In this document: positions 51,496 through 60,496 of the stretch, one piece after another
How the letters are laid out: the number at the start of each line of letters is the position of its first letter
How positions within the stretch are numbered: the stretch's first letter is position 1
DNA from: Unio delphinus
Taxonomy: Eukaryota > Mollusca > Bivalvia > Unionida > Unionidae
Direction: 5' to 3'
Assembly (NCBI GenBank): GCA_029339505.1
Contig: JAQISU010000069.1
Coordinates: 9,140,001 to 9,204,000, forward strand
DNA length: 64,000 nt
The notes under the pieces: model-generated
Seen by the model: the letters and a program-made list of their open reading frames with translations, nothing else
What the model was told of the DNA's origin: nothing
Database searches by the model: none
Translations under genes and position numbers: made by a program

Positions 51496-54400
51496 TTATT
51501 GTTGTGTCATTATCATCGAAAACAACTCTTCGAAGTTGGTTTATTTTTCGTAATCTGGATACTGCGAGATAGACTAAATTCGACCATTCGATGTGATTAT
51601 CTACCATCCAAACAATTGTATCCGATATAGTCAATCCCTGTGACGAGTGTATTGTTGCTGCGTATCCTAGCGTCCATGGGGATTTATTAGCACGCAATGC
51701 ATTTTCGACGACGCTGATATCAACCAGCACAATATCATTTAATACAAGAATTTGTTTTTCACTCTGTCCTGGAATATCAACTTCGATATTCTGTTTTCGT
51801 GTATCCGAAGGCCTATAACAAAGGGGTACTGGAAGCGTTGCAAATTTTTCTTTATGCAATTCAAATAGCTTCATCTGAAGTGTGTCCCTGACTATTTTTC
51901 TACTTGCAATTATCAAATCATTTGGTCTCCATGGTTCCCAGAAATCATTCATGGGAGTTTCTGAAATCACTTCACGCGCTATTTCACATTGGATTCTATC
52001 CGGTTGTAATCTAATTAGCGCTTTGAACTCTCGTAATTGTTCATCAAGTGATCTATAAACAGTGGTAATTTCTTCATAATAGTCTACAAAACCCCTTAGC
52101 CATTCATGTGGAGATGCACCGACAAATGGTGGTGGTTGGCCGTGATCACCGCACATGACGACTTTTGTGTTTTTGTTTAACAACCACTCGAGAAATGTTT
52201 GTAATGCATCTAATGACACTGTGCATATTTCATCCCAAATTATGATTTCAGGAATGAATTTATCACCCATACGCTCAGGAGTCCATTTGTCACCCTTCCA
52301 TCGACAGAAACTGTGGTAAGTGCAAGCATTTACCCCTCGCTGTATCATCTCTCTGGCGAGTCTGTGAGTCGGTGTTAGCACAATCATGGTTGACCGACGA
52401 AATAATTCAATTGCACGAGTTGTCTTTCCTGACCCACCACAACCGTTTAAATAAATTGTCTTGTATCTACATACTGGATCAGATACCGGTGGTGCATTAG
52501 AAAATTCTGATTGAATTTCAATACGGTTACAACAAAGATATTTATCATCCATGGCAACGTCTGCGGATTCACAATACTCATGTAGCATCTCCTTTTTAAA
52601 TCGCCAACGCCCCCAATTTTCTTCGGGATCTGTGAATGCCGCTACAGCTGATTTGTACTTATTGTGTATATACATCGAATCAGTGGCCACTCTAACCGCG
52701 GTATTAGGAAATCTATTTATCATCGAAAATAGATTAATACAAGCATAGGCTAGCATTGAACTTCTCAAATGTGTGTACTGGGAATTATATCCATCACAGT
52801 AGGTAACAACCGTACCTAATTTCTCACCATTGGATAGAAAAGCATCCTTACGGGATACAAGTTTCCCCTGTTTCATTAAATCCGCTACAATAAAATCGTA
52901 TTCAGCGACGTCTATGATCAACCGCGAAGAATATTTTGCATTGTCGTATCGTCCACCCTGGGTAAATTTACCGATTATTCTTCGTCCGAGATCTTTTGCT
53001 TGTTCTTCTTTACTTTCAAATAACTTCTTAGACCAATTTATGATTTCTTCTTCACTGAAATCTGGACACTGTTTTCGTAGTTCGCTGATTATACGATCTA
53101 GATCGGGTTGTGGTAGCCAAACTTCTTTCTGAGCTCGATAGCATATAATAGCCTCGGAAACAATCAACGATATTAGCATACCACAATCAATCATATATCT
53201 CAATGGCACTATTGGCATCCAGGCCTTTTCAGATAGGTGTCTACCGAGCCAAACATAACTACACGGTTGTAATCCTTACGCTAATTCAAATGATATCACA
53301 CGAGCGAATCCGGTTAAATCAAAATCAGGTAATGGCCCATTAATCGCAACACGAGTCATTTCATGCGTGGGGTGTCCAAATCGTTTGAAGTACTCAGCAC
53401 ATTCCCCATATCGGAGAAAACTTCCGGGGTAACACGCGGATATATCAATTGAAATCATACCATCACGTGAGTATTTCGTATTCCACAGTCCTCCATGACC
53501 AAATTCGACGCAACTAAATTTAACATCCTCGAGAAAATCACTTCGTGTTGGACGCCATGAGTTTTTTTCTCTTGCGAAGTGAGCTACCACTGATGGAATA
53601 GTAAAACTATCCGTGAATAGTTTTTCATGGGAATTCTCCGGTGAAAAATCACTAGCGATTTTTCTCATTCTGTTATCTAATTCTTCAATGCGATATAATT
53701 CGCCATTCGGTCTTACAAATTGATCGAATCCTATTTCGGGATCTTCATCACTTCTAAGTAACCATACTGACACAGGATCATCTTTACACAACGCATGAAT
53801 AGCATCAAATAATCTCTCTTCATAGAAAACATCCCCGACGAACTCCTTAGGGATATATTTCACGGTTCGTTCTCGTGGAAATATTGTTACCGCAGGTGTC
53901 CACGCGTGTTTGTTATGATCAATAATCTGTATTGGCGCTCCATTTTTGTTATATTTCGGTTCGTATAAAACCTCTCCGGTTATCGTCATAAGGGTTATTG
54001 GAAATCTTAATGATGTTTCTAATTTAGCTATATCAGAAATCTTTGCACCATGCTGTTTCACTGTCAGTTCCCACTCGGTTATTTTCCTACGTCGCAGATC
54101 AGTTAGTTTATTTCCTCGGGATGCATTTGTGAAGTGTTCTATTATTCGTTCTGCTACATAATTAAGCCCTGACGAATATTTCATAGGAGCTAGTTTTGCG
54201 ATATCGGGTTTATCATTTAACGGATATATCCCATAAACCATTGCTGTTACGGGATAAGATCTTTCGTAGTATGGCTTATCGATTCCGGTTAGAATTCCTG
54301 GTTTGTAATCTCTACTCGCAATGACAGCTTTTTTATTCTTGAGGATTGGTTCAAATTTATCCCTAATAATCCGTTTGCCATCGACTTCGATAATGAATTT

Positions 54401-54648
54401 GATTCGGAAAAAAATGTCTTTTTTCCCCAACACGTGAAATTATCACTGCTGCTTTTTCATCATTCATGGTAGCATCAACAACACCATCAATTCGAAATGT
54501 TGACCAACAATAAGATGCTCCATCACGCTTGAATTCATTAAAACAGTCTCTGATTTTACTAATCATGGCTTTATCAAGAATTGTATTCTTTGGTGTATTA
54601 GAAACTATATCGAGATTGAATTGAGCATCTTTCCAGGGTAATCTCTTG
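51431..54648 (-). pseudogene. Broken polymerase B-SF1 helicase gene, unit 1
   Basis: Homologue of the intact frame at 57185-60472, with three lesions. The first about 27 residues are missing where the inverted-repeat block of unit 2 begins (54649). One extra base near 54406-54407 shifts the frame. A TAA at 53276-53278 replaces a Glu codon just after the motif A region. The downstream part (51431-53218) is open and keeps the polymerase motif C (VATDSMYI), an unmutated helicase Walker A (GCGGSGKTT), Walker B (WDEI), GDHGQPPP and the SF1 motifs V and VI. Polymerase function is lost. A stand-alone helicase starting at an internal Met could in principle be made, which is inference. Confidence 0.85.
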
Positions 54649-54818
54649 AGCAGCAGAGAGGGTGAATCTTACAACATTTTTTGTTTTTATTTTTGATTAT
54701 ACCCCCTCCAAATAACACTAGACCCTTCTCGCGAAAAAAATGAGTCTGAAAACATGAGATTCGCATTCGCGAATCATAAAATGTCGCAACGTCGTTGTCA
54801 CTCACCCTCTCTGCTGCT
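54649..54818. repeat. Inverted-repeat block at the junction of units 1 and 2
   Basis: Same ends as the block at 48771: AGCAGCAGAGAGGGTGAATC at the left, inverse at the right, with 36 identical bp at the right end (54783-54818). The middle is shorter (170 bp in total) and different. In unit 2 it is followed at 54819 by a small perfect hairpin, AGAACTTTCAGTTCT. Confidence 0.75.
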
Positions 54819-54836
54819 AGAACTTTCAGTTCTAGG

Positions 54837-55499
54837 TTAACCGAATATTTTATCAAGTCCGATACGATATCGTGTCCTAGGGTCTGCTAAATTTATTGTC
54901 ACAAATCCGTGTGGTTTTGACTGAGCGTGACTAAAGAAATTTCTAAATTGATTATGATTCATATCACCGCTGCACCAGGTCTGATGAATATTTCGTAGCG
55001 TATGAGTATCAACGCCGTTAAATACACACAACACATTGCAATTATCTCTGATCACTTTTGGTATCTGAGTGTATCGTTGAGTGACATAGATCACATCAGT
55101 GTTTTTATGCCTGCCTCGGGAAAATATTCTAGCAGGATTTTTTTGATTATCTAACATGATATCATCGTATACCACTAAATTGTTAATACTTCCATCAATA
55201 GCATCAATGCTCGGGGCTTCCTCTATATCAGTAATAAACTCAATAAAATCTTCATCGATTTGAAATTCTTTTGCTTTCTCGTTAAAATCCTTTAGCACTT
55301 CATAGCATCGCTGATCGTCTACACTCGGGGCTATTAAATACAATTTGTTCCATTTCATCCATCTCGTTATCAAATTAAGTAGCAGTTGTGTCTTTCTGCC
55401 AGATGGTCCGATTATAATCATTCTAATTGAATTCGGCAACATTTCATGATGTTTAATAGGTTCCCGTCGTCGGGTAGCTGAATAATCAATTATATTCAT
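54837..55499 (-). CDS. A32/FtsK-HerA-like packaging ATPase, unit 2 (damaged Walker A)
   Basis: 220 residues from MNIIDYSATR at 55499 to KIFG. Walker B (LVVYDDIML) and the YVTQRY stretch are intact, and the C-terminus is complete, unlike unit 1. The P-loop is altered: GPSGSGKT of unit 1 reads GPSGRKT here, one residue shorter and with Arg in place of the Gly before the catalytic Lys (codon 55395-55397). A normal P-loop needs that glycine, so ATP binding is expected to fail. Start codons of this gene and the divergent zinc-ribbon gene are 17 bp apart. Confidence 0.85.
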   Translation of the reverse strand: MNIIDYSATRRREPIKHHEMLPNSIRMIIIGPSGRKTQLLLNLITRWMKWNKLYLIAPSVDDQRCYEVLKDFNEKAKEFQIDEDFIEFITDIEEAPSIDAIDGSINNLVVYDDIMLDNQKNPARIFSRGRHKNTDVIYVTQRYTQIPKVIRDNCNVLCVFNGVDTHTLRNIHQTWCSGDMNHNQFRNFFSHAQSKPHGFVTINLADPRTRYRIGLDKIFG

Positions 55500-55516
55500 G
55501 CCGTTATATATAAATT
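55500..55516. promoter_or_regulatory. 17-bp divergent start region, unit 2
   Basis: GCCGTTATATATAAATT between two start codons; same length as in unit 1 and with a clearer TATATAAA core. Confidence 0.4.
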
Positions 55517-55714
55517 ATGGATCTATATTGTGTGAAGTGTAAAAAACGTACTGGCACAGATGACTTGACGACGATTACAACTAAAAATAACCGATCAGCG
55601 CTTTCTGGTAAATGTGTACAATGTAGTACAAAGAAATTTAGATTTGTTTCTAAACCCAAGGAACTCAAGGAACCTTTAAAAAAAAACGAGGAGGTGATAT
55701 CGCAGCCAAGCTAA
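55517..55714 (+). CDS. Zinc-ribbon protein, unit 2 (0-frame product)
   Basis: 65 residues from ATG 55517. Cysteines 5, 8, 33 and 36 are conserved (YCVKCKKRTGT, GKCVQCSTKKFRF). The 0 frame stops shortly after the A-run, so without a frameshift only the ribbon is made. The linker before the A-run differs strongly from unit 1, whereas the sequence after it is nearly identical. Confidence 0.75.
   Translation: MDLYCVKCKKRTGTDDLTTITTKNNRSALSGKCVQCSTKKFRFVSKPKELKEPLKKNEEVISQPS
55681..55687 (+). promoter_or_regulatory. Candidate -1 ribosomal frameshift site (A AAA AAC), unit 2
   Basis: In phase with the zinc-ribbon frame (AAC at 55685). The A-run is nine long here and eight in unit 1, yet the -1 relation between the ribbon and PLA2 frames is the same. 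The 18 bases after the heptamer (GAGGAGGTGATATCGCAG) are identical in both units. Confidence 0.6.
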
Positions 55715-56046
55715 CTAAACTCCCTGGAACTCCATGGGCAAAATACCCTGGAGAAAAGCACCTTCCAGGATATAGCTACTGTGGACCGGGAACAAGACTT
55801 GATATCAGACTCAATGATCAAAATCAGCCCCGACCCGGTGAGGAACCAATAAACGCTATTGATAAGGCCTGTCACCTTCATGATGTATCTTATAAAAGCA
55901 GTAATCTGCAGCACAGGCATCTAGCAGATGTGAAATTAATTCATGCGTTAAATGCTATTTCTGATAAATCTTTCAAAGAAAAATTGGCTTCCTTTTTGAT
56001 AAAATCGGCTATGAAAAGTAAATTGATGTTAGGTGCTGGTAATTAA
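55687..56046 (+). CDS. Parvovirus-like phospholipase A2 domain in -1 frame, unit 2
   Basis: Exactly 120 codons again, open throughout. The calcium loop YCGPGTRLD and the catalytic CHLHDVSY are present, with Ala-to-Ser and Glu-to-Lys changes around the active site relative to unit 1 but His and Asp kept. No AUG before the active site; the -1 frame is closed upstream by a TAA at 55651-55653. The integrase ATG follows 7 bp after the stop. Predicted to be translated only as a fusion behind the zinc ribbon. Confidence 0.75.
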   Translation, partial: RGGDIAAKLTKLPGTPWAKYPGEKHLPGYSYCGPGTRLDIRLNDQNQPRPGEEPINAIDKACHLHDVSYKSSNLQHRHLADVKLIHALNAISDKSFKEKLASFLIKSAMKSKLMLGAGN

Positions 56047-56053
56047 TAACAAC

Positions 56054-57007
56054 ATGGAATCTATTTATTATTCCCCAAGAGGATACTGGAGGGGTAAATC
56101 AGCAATCCATAAACTCGCTAGCGCTGCAAAAGTGAAAAAAACAACTGCGGCTCATTGGTTATCCAAACAGGCACTATGGCAAATTTATCTACCACCGCCT
56201 AAACAAATTCAATTCTCGCATTTTGATGTGACAGTTCCTAATGAAGTTCATCAGGCTGATATATTATTTCTGCCACATGATCGTGGTTACAAATATGCGT
56301 TAACCGTAGTTGATATTGCAAGTCGATACAAAGAAGCAGAACCGTTAAAAACAAAATCAGCCACTGAAGTGGCTTCTGCATTTGAAAGGATTTATCGAAG
56401 GAGTCCTCTGCACTGGCCAAATCTATTACAAATTGATCCTGGCAAGGAATTTCAGGGTGCAGTGTTATCAATAATGAAAAATCATAAAGTCACTATCAGA
56501 CGAGGACATACTGCGCTACATCGTGATCAGGCCATTGTAGAACGGTTTAATAAAACCCTTGCTGAGCGGTTATTTGGATATCAATACGCAAAAGAATTCA
56601 TCCAAGAAAAAAGATCCCGTGAATGGGTTAAAAGGTTACCAGCTGTGATTACTGCACTGAATAACGAGATTACTAGAACCATCAACATGAAACCTATCAA
56701 TGCGATTAAAAAGAAGTCAATACCTGAAATGGAAATTCAAAAAGATTTTAGCGTTTCCCAACCAATTCTTGGTAGTAATGTCATTGTGAGGTACTTATAC
56801 GAACCAGGAGAGCTTGAGGGTGGCACAAAAAGGGCTACTGATCCAATTTGGAGTGTTACTGCACACAAGATATCTAGTATAACACGATCTACGGGTAGAC
56901 TTCCAATCTATAAACTAGATTCAACTGCCCCTCAACGGGGTTTTACTAGACAACAATTACAAGTGATACCTGAGGATACTCAATTACCACCGCATGGGCT
57001 TAACTAG
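56054..57007 (+). CDS. Polinton-type retroviral-like integrase (rve), unit 2
   Basis: 317 residues from ATG 56054, no breaks. Same architecture as unit 1 with the triad Asp69 (HQADILF), Asp128 (QIDPGKEF) and Glu163 (AIVERFN) intact. The main length difference is a short insertion in the linker before the C-terminal domain (EMEIQKDFSVSQP against VQPQKDFKEP). The C-terminal end overlaps the opposite-strand HNH frame. Confidence 0.9.
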   Translation: MESIYYSPRGYWRGKSAIHKLASAAKVKKTTAAHWLSKQALWQIYLPPPKQIQFSHFDVTVPNEVHQADILFLPHDRGYKYALTVVDIASRYKEAEPLKTKSATEVASAFERIYRRSPLHWPNLLQIDPGKEFQGAVLSIMKNHKVTIRRGHTALHRDQAIVERFNKTLAERLFGYQYAKEFIQEKRSREWVKRLPAVITALNNEITRTINMKPINAIKKKSIPEMEIQKDFSVSQPILGSNVIVRYLYEPGELEGGTKRATDPIWSVTAHKISSITRSTGRLPIYKLDSTAPQRGFTRQQLQVIPEDTQLPPHGLN

Positions 57008-57251
57008 CACCCTTGCGTCTATTGCACTCAAGACAAGTCAACATCACATTATTTCTGACATGACCGAGATTGTTATTTTTTCTGTCAACGGTGAATTGGC
57101 GAGGATCCTTATCCGAATACTGCCAACGCATTATACAATTGCAACTCGCGCAGTGATTATTCTGTTGTTGCTTCAGAGTAATTATTAATTCAGCATCAAT
57201 ATCAAATTCTCGTTGTTTTTTTGTCTTGTTGTTTGTAACTGGAGAGTTTTT
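57000..57251 (-). CDS. HNH domain without its own start, unit 2
   Basis: An open stretch of 83 sense codons ending at 57000 carries the complete HNH pattern (CASCNCIMRW, TVDRKNNNLGHVRNNV, CLECNRRKG). It has no ATG before the first cysteine pair and is closed upstream by TAA at 57252-57254, next to a 7-A run (6 A in unit 1). It overlaps the last codons of the polymerase-helicase in the -1 frame relative to it. The likely history is an HNH domain once fused to the helicase C-terminus and uncoupled by a homopolymer length change; frameshift expression is an alternative. Confidence 0.55.
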   Translation of the reverse strand, partial: KNSPVTNNKTKKQREFDIDAELIITLKQQQNNHCASCNCIMRWQYSDKDPRQFTVDRKNNNLGHVRNNVMLTCLECNRRKGAS

Positions 57252-60200
57252 TTATCAATAATATCATTATCATCGCCAATGATTTCATCATCGCCTGACT
57301 CTGTCAGGACAATTCTTCGAAGTTGATTTATTTTTCGTACTCTAGACACTGCGAGATAGACTAAATTCGACCATTCTATGCGATTATCTACCATCCAAAC
57401 AATTGTATCCGATATAGTCAATCCCTGTGAAGAGTGTATTCTTGCTGCATAACCTAGCGTCCATGGGGATTTATTAGCACGCAATGCATCTTCAACGACA
57501 TTGATATCAACCAGCACAATATCATTTAATACGAGAATCTTCTTTTCACGCCCTGACTCTGTCAGGCCTGGAATATCAACTTCGATGTTCTGTTTTCGTG
57601 TATCCGATGGCCTATAACAGAGGGGCACTGGAAGTGTTGCAAATTTTTGTTTATGCAATTCAAATAACTTCATCTGAAGTGTGTCCCTGACTTTTTTTCT
57701 ACTTGCAATGATTAAATCATTTGGTCTCCACGCTTCCCAAAACTCATTCATGGGAGTTTCCGAAATTATTTTACGGGCTATTTCACACTGGATTTTATCC
57801 GGTTGTAATCTAATTAGTTTCCTAAATTCTTTAAATTCATTATCAAGTGATCTATGATCGGTATCAATTTCTTCATAATAGTCTACAAAACCCCTTAGCC
57901 ATTCATGGGGGGATGCACCGACAAATGGTGGTGGTTGCCCGTGATCACCGCACATGACGACTTTTGTATTCTTCAATAACAACCACTCAAGAAATATTTT
58001 TAAGACATCTTCTGACACTGTGTCTATTTCATCCCAAAACATGATTTCAGGAATAAATTTCTCTCCCATGCGCTCAGGAGTCCATTTATCTCCCTTCCAT
58101 CGGAAAAAGCTGTGATAAGTGCAGGCATTTACCCCTCTCTGTATCATTTCTCTTGCAAGTCTATGAGTTGGTGTTAGCACAATCATGTTTGATTTCCCAC
58201 GATATAACTCAATTGCCCGGGTTGTTTTTCTTGACCCGCCACAACCGTTTAAATAAACTGTTTTATATCTACAGATTGGATCAGAAATCGGTGGTGCACT
58301 AGAAAATTCTGAACACTGATTGCTTTCTAAGTAATTATTTTCAATGGTAACATCTGCTGATGGAATATAATCATGAAGCATTTCCTTCTTAATTCTCCAT
58401 GACCCCCAATTCTCGTTGCTAGTAGCCTTAAAATCAGCCATTTTGCTATTTATGTAAAATGAGTCAGTAGCAACTCTAACTGCGGTGGTAGGAAATCTAT
58501 TGATCATTGAAAACAGATTGATAGAAGCATAACCAAGCATAGAAGCTCTCAAATGTGTGTACTGCGGATTGTATCCATCAGTGTAAGTAACAATTGTACC
58601 CAATTTGGTTCCATCGGACATAAATGCGTCCTTACGATTGACATATAAGCCCCTATTCGTTAAATCTTTGATTACAAAATCGTATTCAGCATTGTCTATA
58701 ATCAATCGTGAAGAATATCTCGTATTATCATCTTTGCCACCTTGGGTAAATTTACCGATTATTCTTCGTCCAAGATCTTTTGCTTCATTGTTTCTGATTT
58801 CAAATAACTGTCTGGACCAATCCATGATTTGTTGTTCATTAAAGTCAGGAAACAGTTTTCGCTCTTCGCTAATTATTTTTTCTAGATCAGGTTGTGGTAA
58901 CCAGACTGATTTCTGTGCTCGATAGGATATAATTGCTTCACTGACAATTAATGATTTTAACATCTTACAATCAAGCATATACCGTAATAACACTATTGGC
59001 ATCCATTGTTTTTCAGACATGTATTTACCAATCCAAAGATAACTACACGGATGAAGTCCTTCAGCCATTTCAAATGATACTACACAAGCGAATCCGGTTA
59101 AATCGAAATGTGGCAGTGGTCCATTAATAGCAACACGGGTCATTTCGTGTGTAGGGTGTCCAAATCGTTTGAAATATTTCTCACACTCTCCATACCCAAG
59201 AAAACTTCCTGGATAACATGCAATCATATCAACTGAAATAACGGTATCAGCGGTGTATTTTGTGTTCCATAATCCTCCATGGCTGTATTCAAGACAGGAC
59301 AATTTGACATCTGATAAGAACTCACTTCGGGTTGGTTTCCACGCGTTTTTCTTTCTAGTTAAATGTGCTGCAACTGATGGAAGTGTAAAACAGTTTGCTA
59401 ATAATTGATCGTTGTCTTCCCCCAGAGAACTCTGGGGAGAAAACTCACTAGCTAGTTGTTTCATTTGATTATGCAGCTCTTCAGTACGGTACAATTCTCC
59501 GTTGGGCCTTACAAACTGATCAAATCTACATTCTTCGTCTGAAGTACTATGAAATAGCCACACTGACACAGAATCGTTTTTACTCAAATGGTAAATAGCA
59601 TCAAATAATTTCTGCTCTGAAAAAAACTCTTCGGTTCCAAACAGAGTTTGGGATAGATATTTTACGGTTCTATCCCGTGGGAATATTGTTACTGCAGATG
59701 ACCACGCGTGTTCGTTATAATCAATAATCTGTATTGGGGTTCCATTTTTATTATATTTCGATTCGTATAATACTTCTCCGGTGATTGTCCTTACCGATAT
59801 TGGAAATCTCAATGATGTTTCTAATTTTGCTATATCTTGAATTGTTGCCCCATGCTGTTTCACTGTCAGTTCCCATTCGGTTATTTTTTTTCGTCTTAGA
59901 TCAGTTAGTTTATTTCCCCGGGACGCATTTGTGAAGTGTTCCATTATTCGTGCTGCTACACAATTGAGCCCTGTCGAATATTTCATGGGTGCTAGTTTTG
60001 AAATATCAGGTTTTTCATTGAGCGGATAGATCCCGTAAACAACTGCTGTGACAGGATAAGATCTTTCGTAGTAGGGTTTATCAATTCCAGTCAAAATTCC
60101 TGGTTTTGAATCCTGATTCACAGTGACAGTTTTTTTGTCTTTAAAAATAGGCTCGTATTTGTCCCTAATGATCCATTTTCCATTATCACGGATAAGGAAT

Positions 60201-60472
60201 TTTATTCGAAAAAAATGTCTTTCTTCCCCAAGACGTGAGATTATCACTGCTGCTTTTTCATCATTCATGGTAGCGTCAACAACACCATCAATTCGAAATG
60301 TTGACCAACAATGAGCTGCCCCATCACGCTTGAATTCATTAAAACAGTCTCTGATTTTACTAATCAAGGTTCTATCAAGAATTTTATTCTTTGGTGTATC
60401 AGAAACTCTATCAAGATTGAATTGAACACTTTTCCAGGGCTTAATTTTCGATAATCTCTCGAACTCCTCCAT
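57185..60472 (-). CDS. DNA polymerase B fused to SF1 (Pif1/RecD-like) helicase, unit 2
   Basis: About 1095 residues from the Met at 60472 (MEEFERLSK); an upstream Met at 60523 would add 17 residues and overlap the divergent gene. Numbering from 60523: N-terminal region 1-400; polymerase motif A VDMIACYPGS (431-440); motif B-like GRRIIGKFTQGG (585-596); motif C VATDSFYI (694-701). Helicase: Walker A GCGGSRKTT (760-768), Walker B WDEID (830-834), GDHGQPPP (859-866), motif V IHSSQGLTISD (1029-1039), motif VI YLAVSR (1056-1061). The order fits a viral family-B polymerase joined to an SF1 helicase in one chain for replication. I could not place Exo I-III. The helicase P-loop has Arg for Gly before the Lys (58229-58231), so ATPase activity is doubtful. 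Unit 1 keeps the Gly. Confidence 0.85.
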   Translation of the reverse strand: MEEFERLSKIKPWKSVQFNLDRVSDTPKNKILDRTLISKIRDCFNEFKRDGAAHCWSTFRIDGVVDATMNDEKAAVIISRLGEERHFFRIKFLIRDNGKWIIRDKYEPIFKDKKTVTVNQDSKPGILTGIDKPYYERSYPVTAVVYGIYPLNEKPDISKLAPMKYSTGLNCVAARIMEHFTNASRGNKLTDLRRKKITEWELTVKQHGATIQDIAKLETSLRFPISVRTITGEVLYESKYNKNGTPIQIIDYNEHAWSSAVTIFPRDRTVKYLSQTLFGTEEFFSEQKLFDAIYHLSKNDSVSVWLFHSTSDEECRFDQFVRPNGELYRTEELHNQMKQLASEFSPQSSLGEDNDQLLANCFTLPSVAAHLTRKKNAWKPTRSEFLSDVKLSCLEYSHGGLWNTKYTADTVISVDMIACYPGSFLGYGECEKYFKRFGHPTHEMTRVAINGPLPHFDLTGFACVVSFEMAEGLHPCSYLWIGKYMSEKQWMPIVLLRYMLDCKMLKSLIVSEAIISYRAQKSVWLPQPDLEKIISEERKLFPDFNEQQIMDWSRQLFEIRNNEAKDLGRRIIGKFTQGGKDDNTRYSSRLIIDNAEYDFVIKDLTNRGLYVNRKDAFMSDGTKLGTIVTYTDGYNPQYTHLRASMLGYASINLFSMINRFPTTAVRVATDSFYINSKMADFKATSNENWGSWRIKKEMLHDYIPSADVTIENNYLESNQCSEFSSAPPISDPICRYKTVYLNGCGGSRKTTRAIELYRGKSNMIVLTPTHRLAREMIQRGVNACTYHSFFRWKGDKWTPERMGEKFIPEIMFWDEIDTVSEDVLKIFLEWLLLKNTKVVMCGDHGQPPPFVGASPHEWLRGFVDYYEEIDTDHRSLDNEFKEFRKLIRLQPDKIQCEIARKIISETPMNEFWEAWRPNDLIIASRKKVRDTLQMKLFELHKQKFATLPVPLCYRPSDTRKQNIEVDIPGLTESGREKKILVLNDIVLVDINVVEDALRANKSPWTLGYAARIHSSQGLTISDTIVWMVDNRIEWSNLVYLAVSRVRKINQLRRIVLTESGDDEIIGDDNDIIDKKTLQLQTTRQKNNENLILMLN

Positions 60473-60496
60473 ACTATAATTAAAACAAGTATTTAA
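60473..60496. promoter_or_regulatory. Divergent start region between polymerase-helicase and zinc-finger gene
   Basis: 24 AT-rich bases between the two start codons, parallel to the 17-bp regions between the ATPase and zinc-ribbon genes. Confidence 0.35.

Larger units (their letters stand above)
48771..54648. repeat. Direct repeat, core module unit 1
   Basis: Head-to-tail with unit 2 and same gene order (inverted-repeat block, ATPase, zinc ribbon, PLA2, integrase, HNH, polymerase-helicase). The integrases are about 90% identical by eye, so the two units have diverged for some time or came from two related viruses. The unit ends within the 5' end of its polymerase gene. Confidence 0.9.
54649..60472. 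repeat. Direct repeat, core module unit 2
   Basis: Second copy of the module. It includes the complete polymerase N-terminus and continues without a break into the right-hand genes, so unit 2 is the copy joined to the rest of the viral genome. Confidence 0.9.

Noticed and set aside
52551..53132. Plus-strand frames opposite the polymerase-helicase
   Set aside because: They are antisense shadows; the minus-strand frame carries the motifs.
48771..54818. Units bounded by a 6-bp target-site duplication
   Set aside because: Flanks (GACATA, ACAGGT, CTCTTG, AGAACT) do not match in any combination I tried.
57185..57254. Programmed frameshift from helicase into HNH
   Set aside because: The offset is -1 in unit 2 but +1 in unit 1 and the A-run lengths differ, so a shared slip mechanism does not fit; indel decay of a former fusion is simpler.
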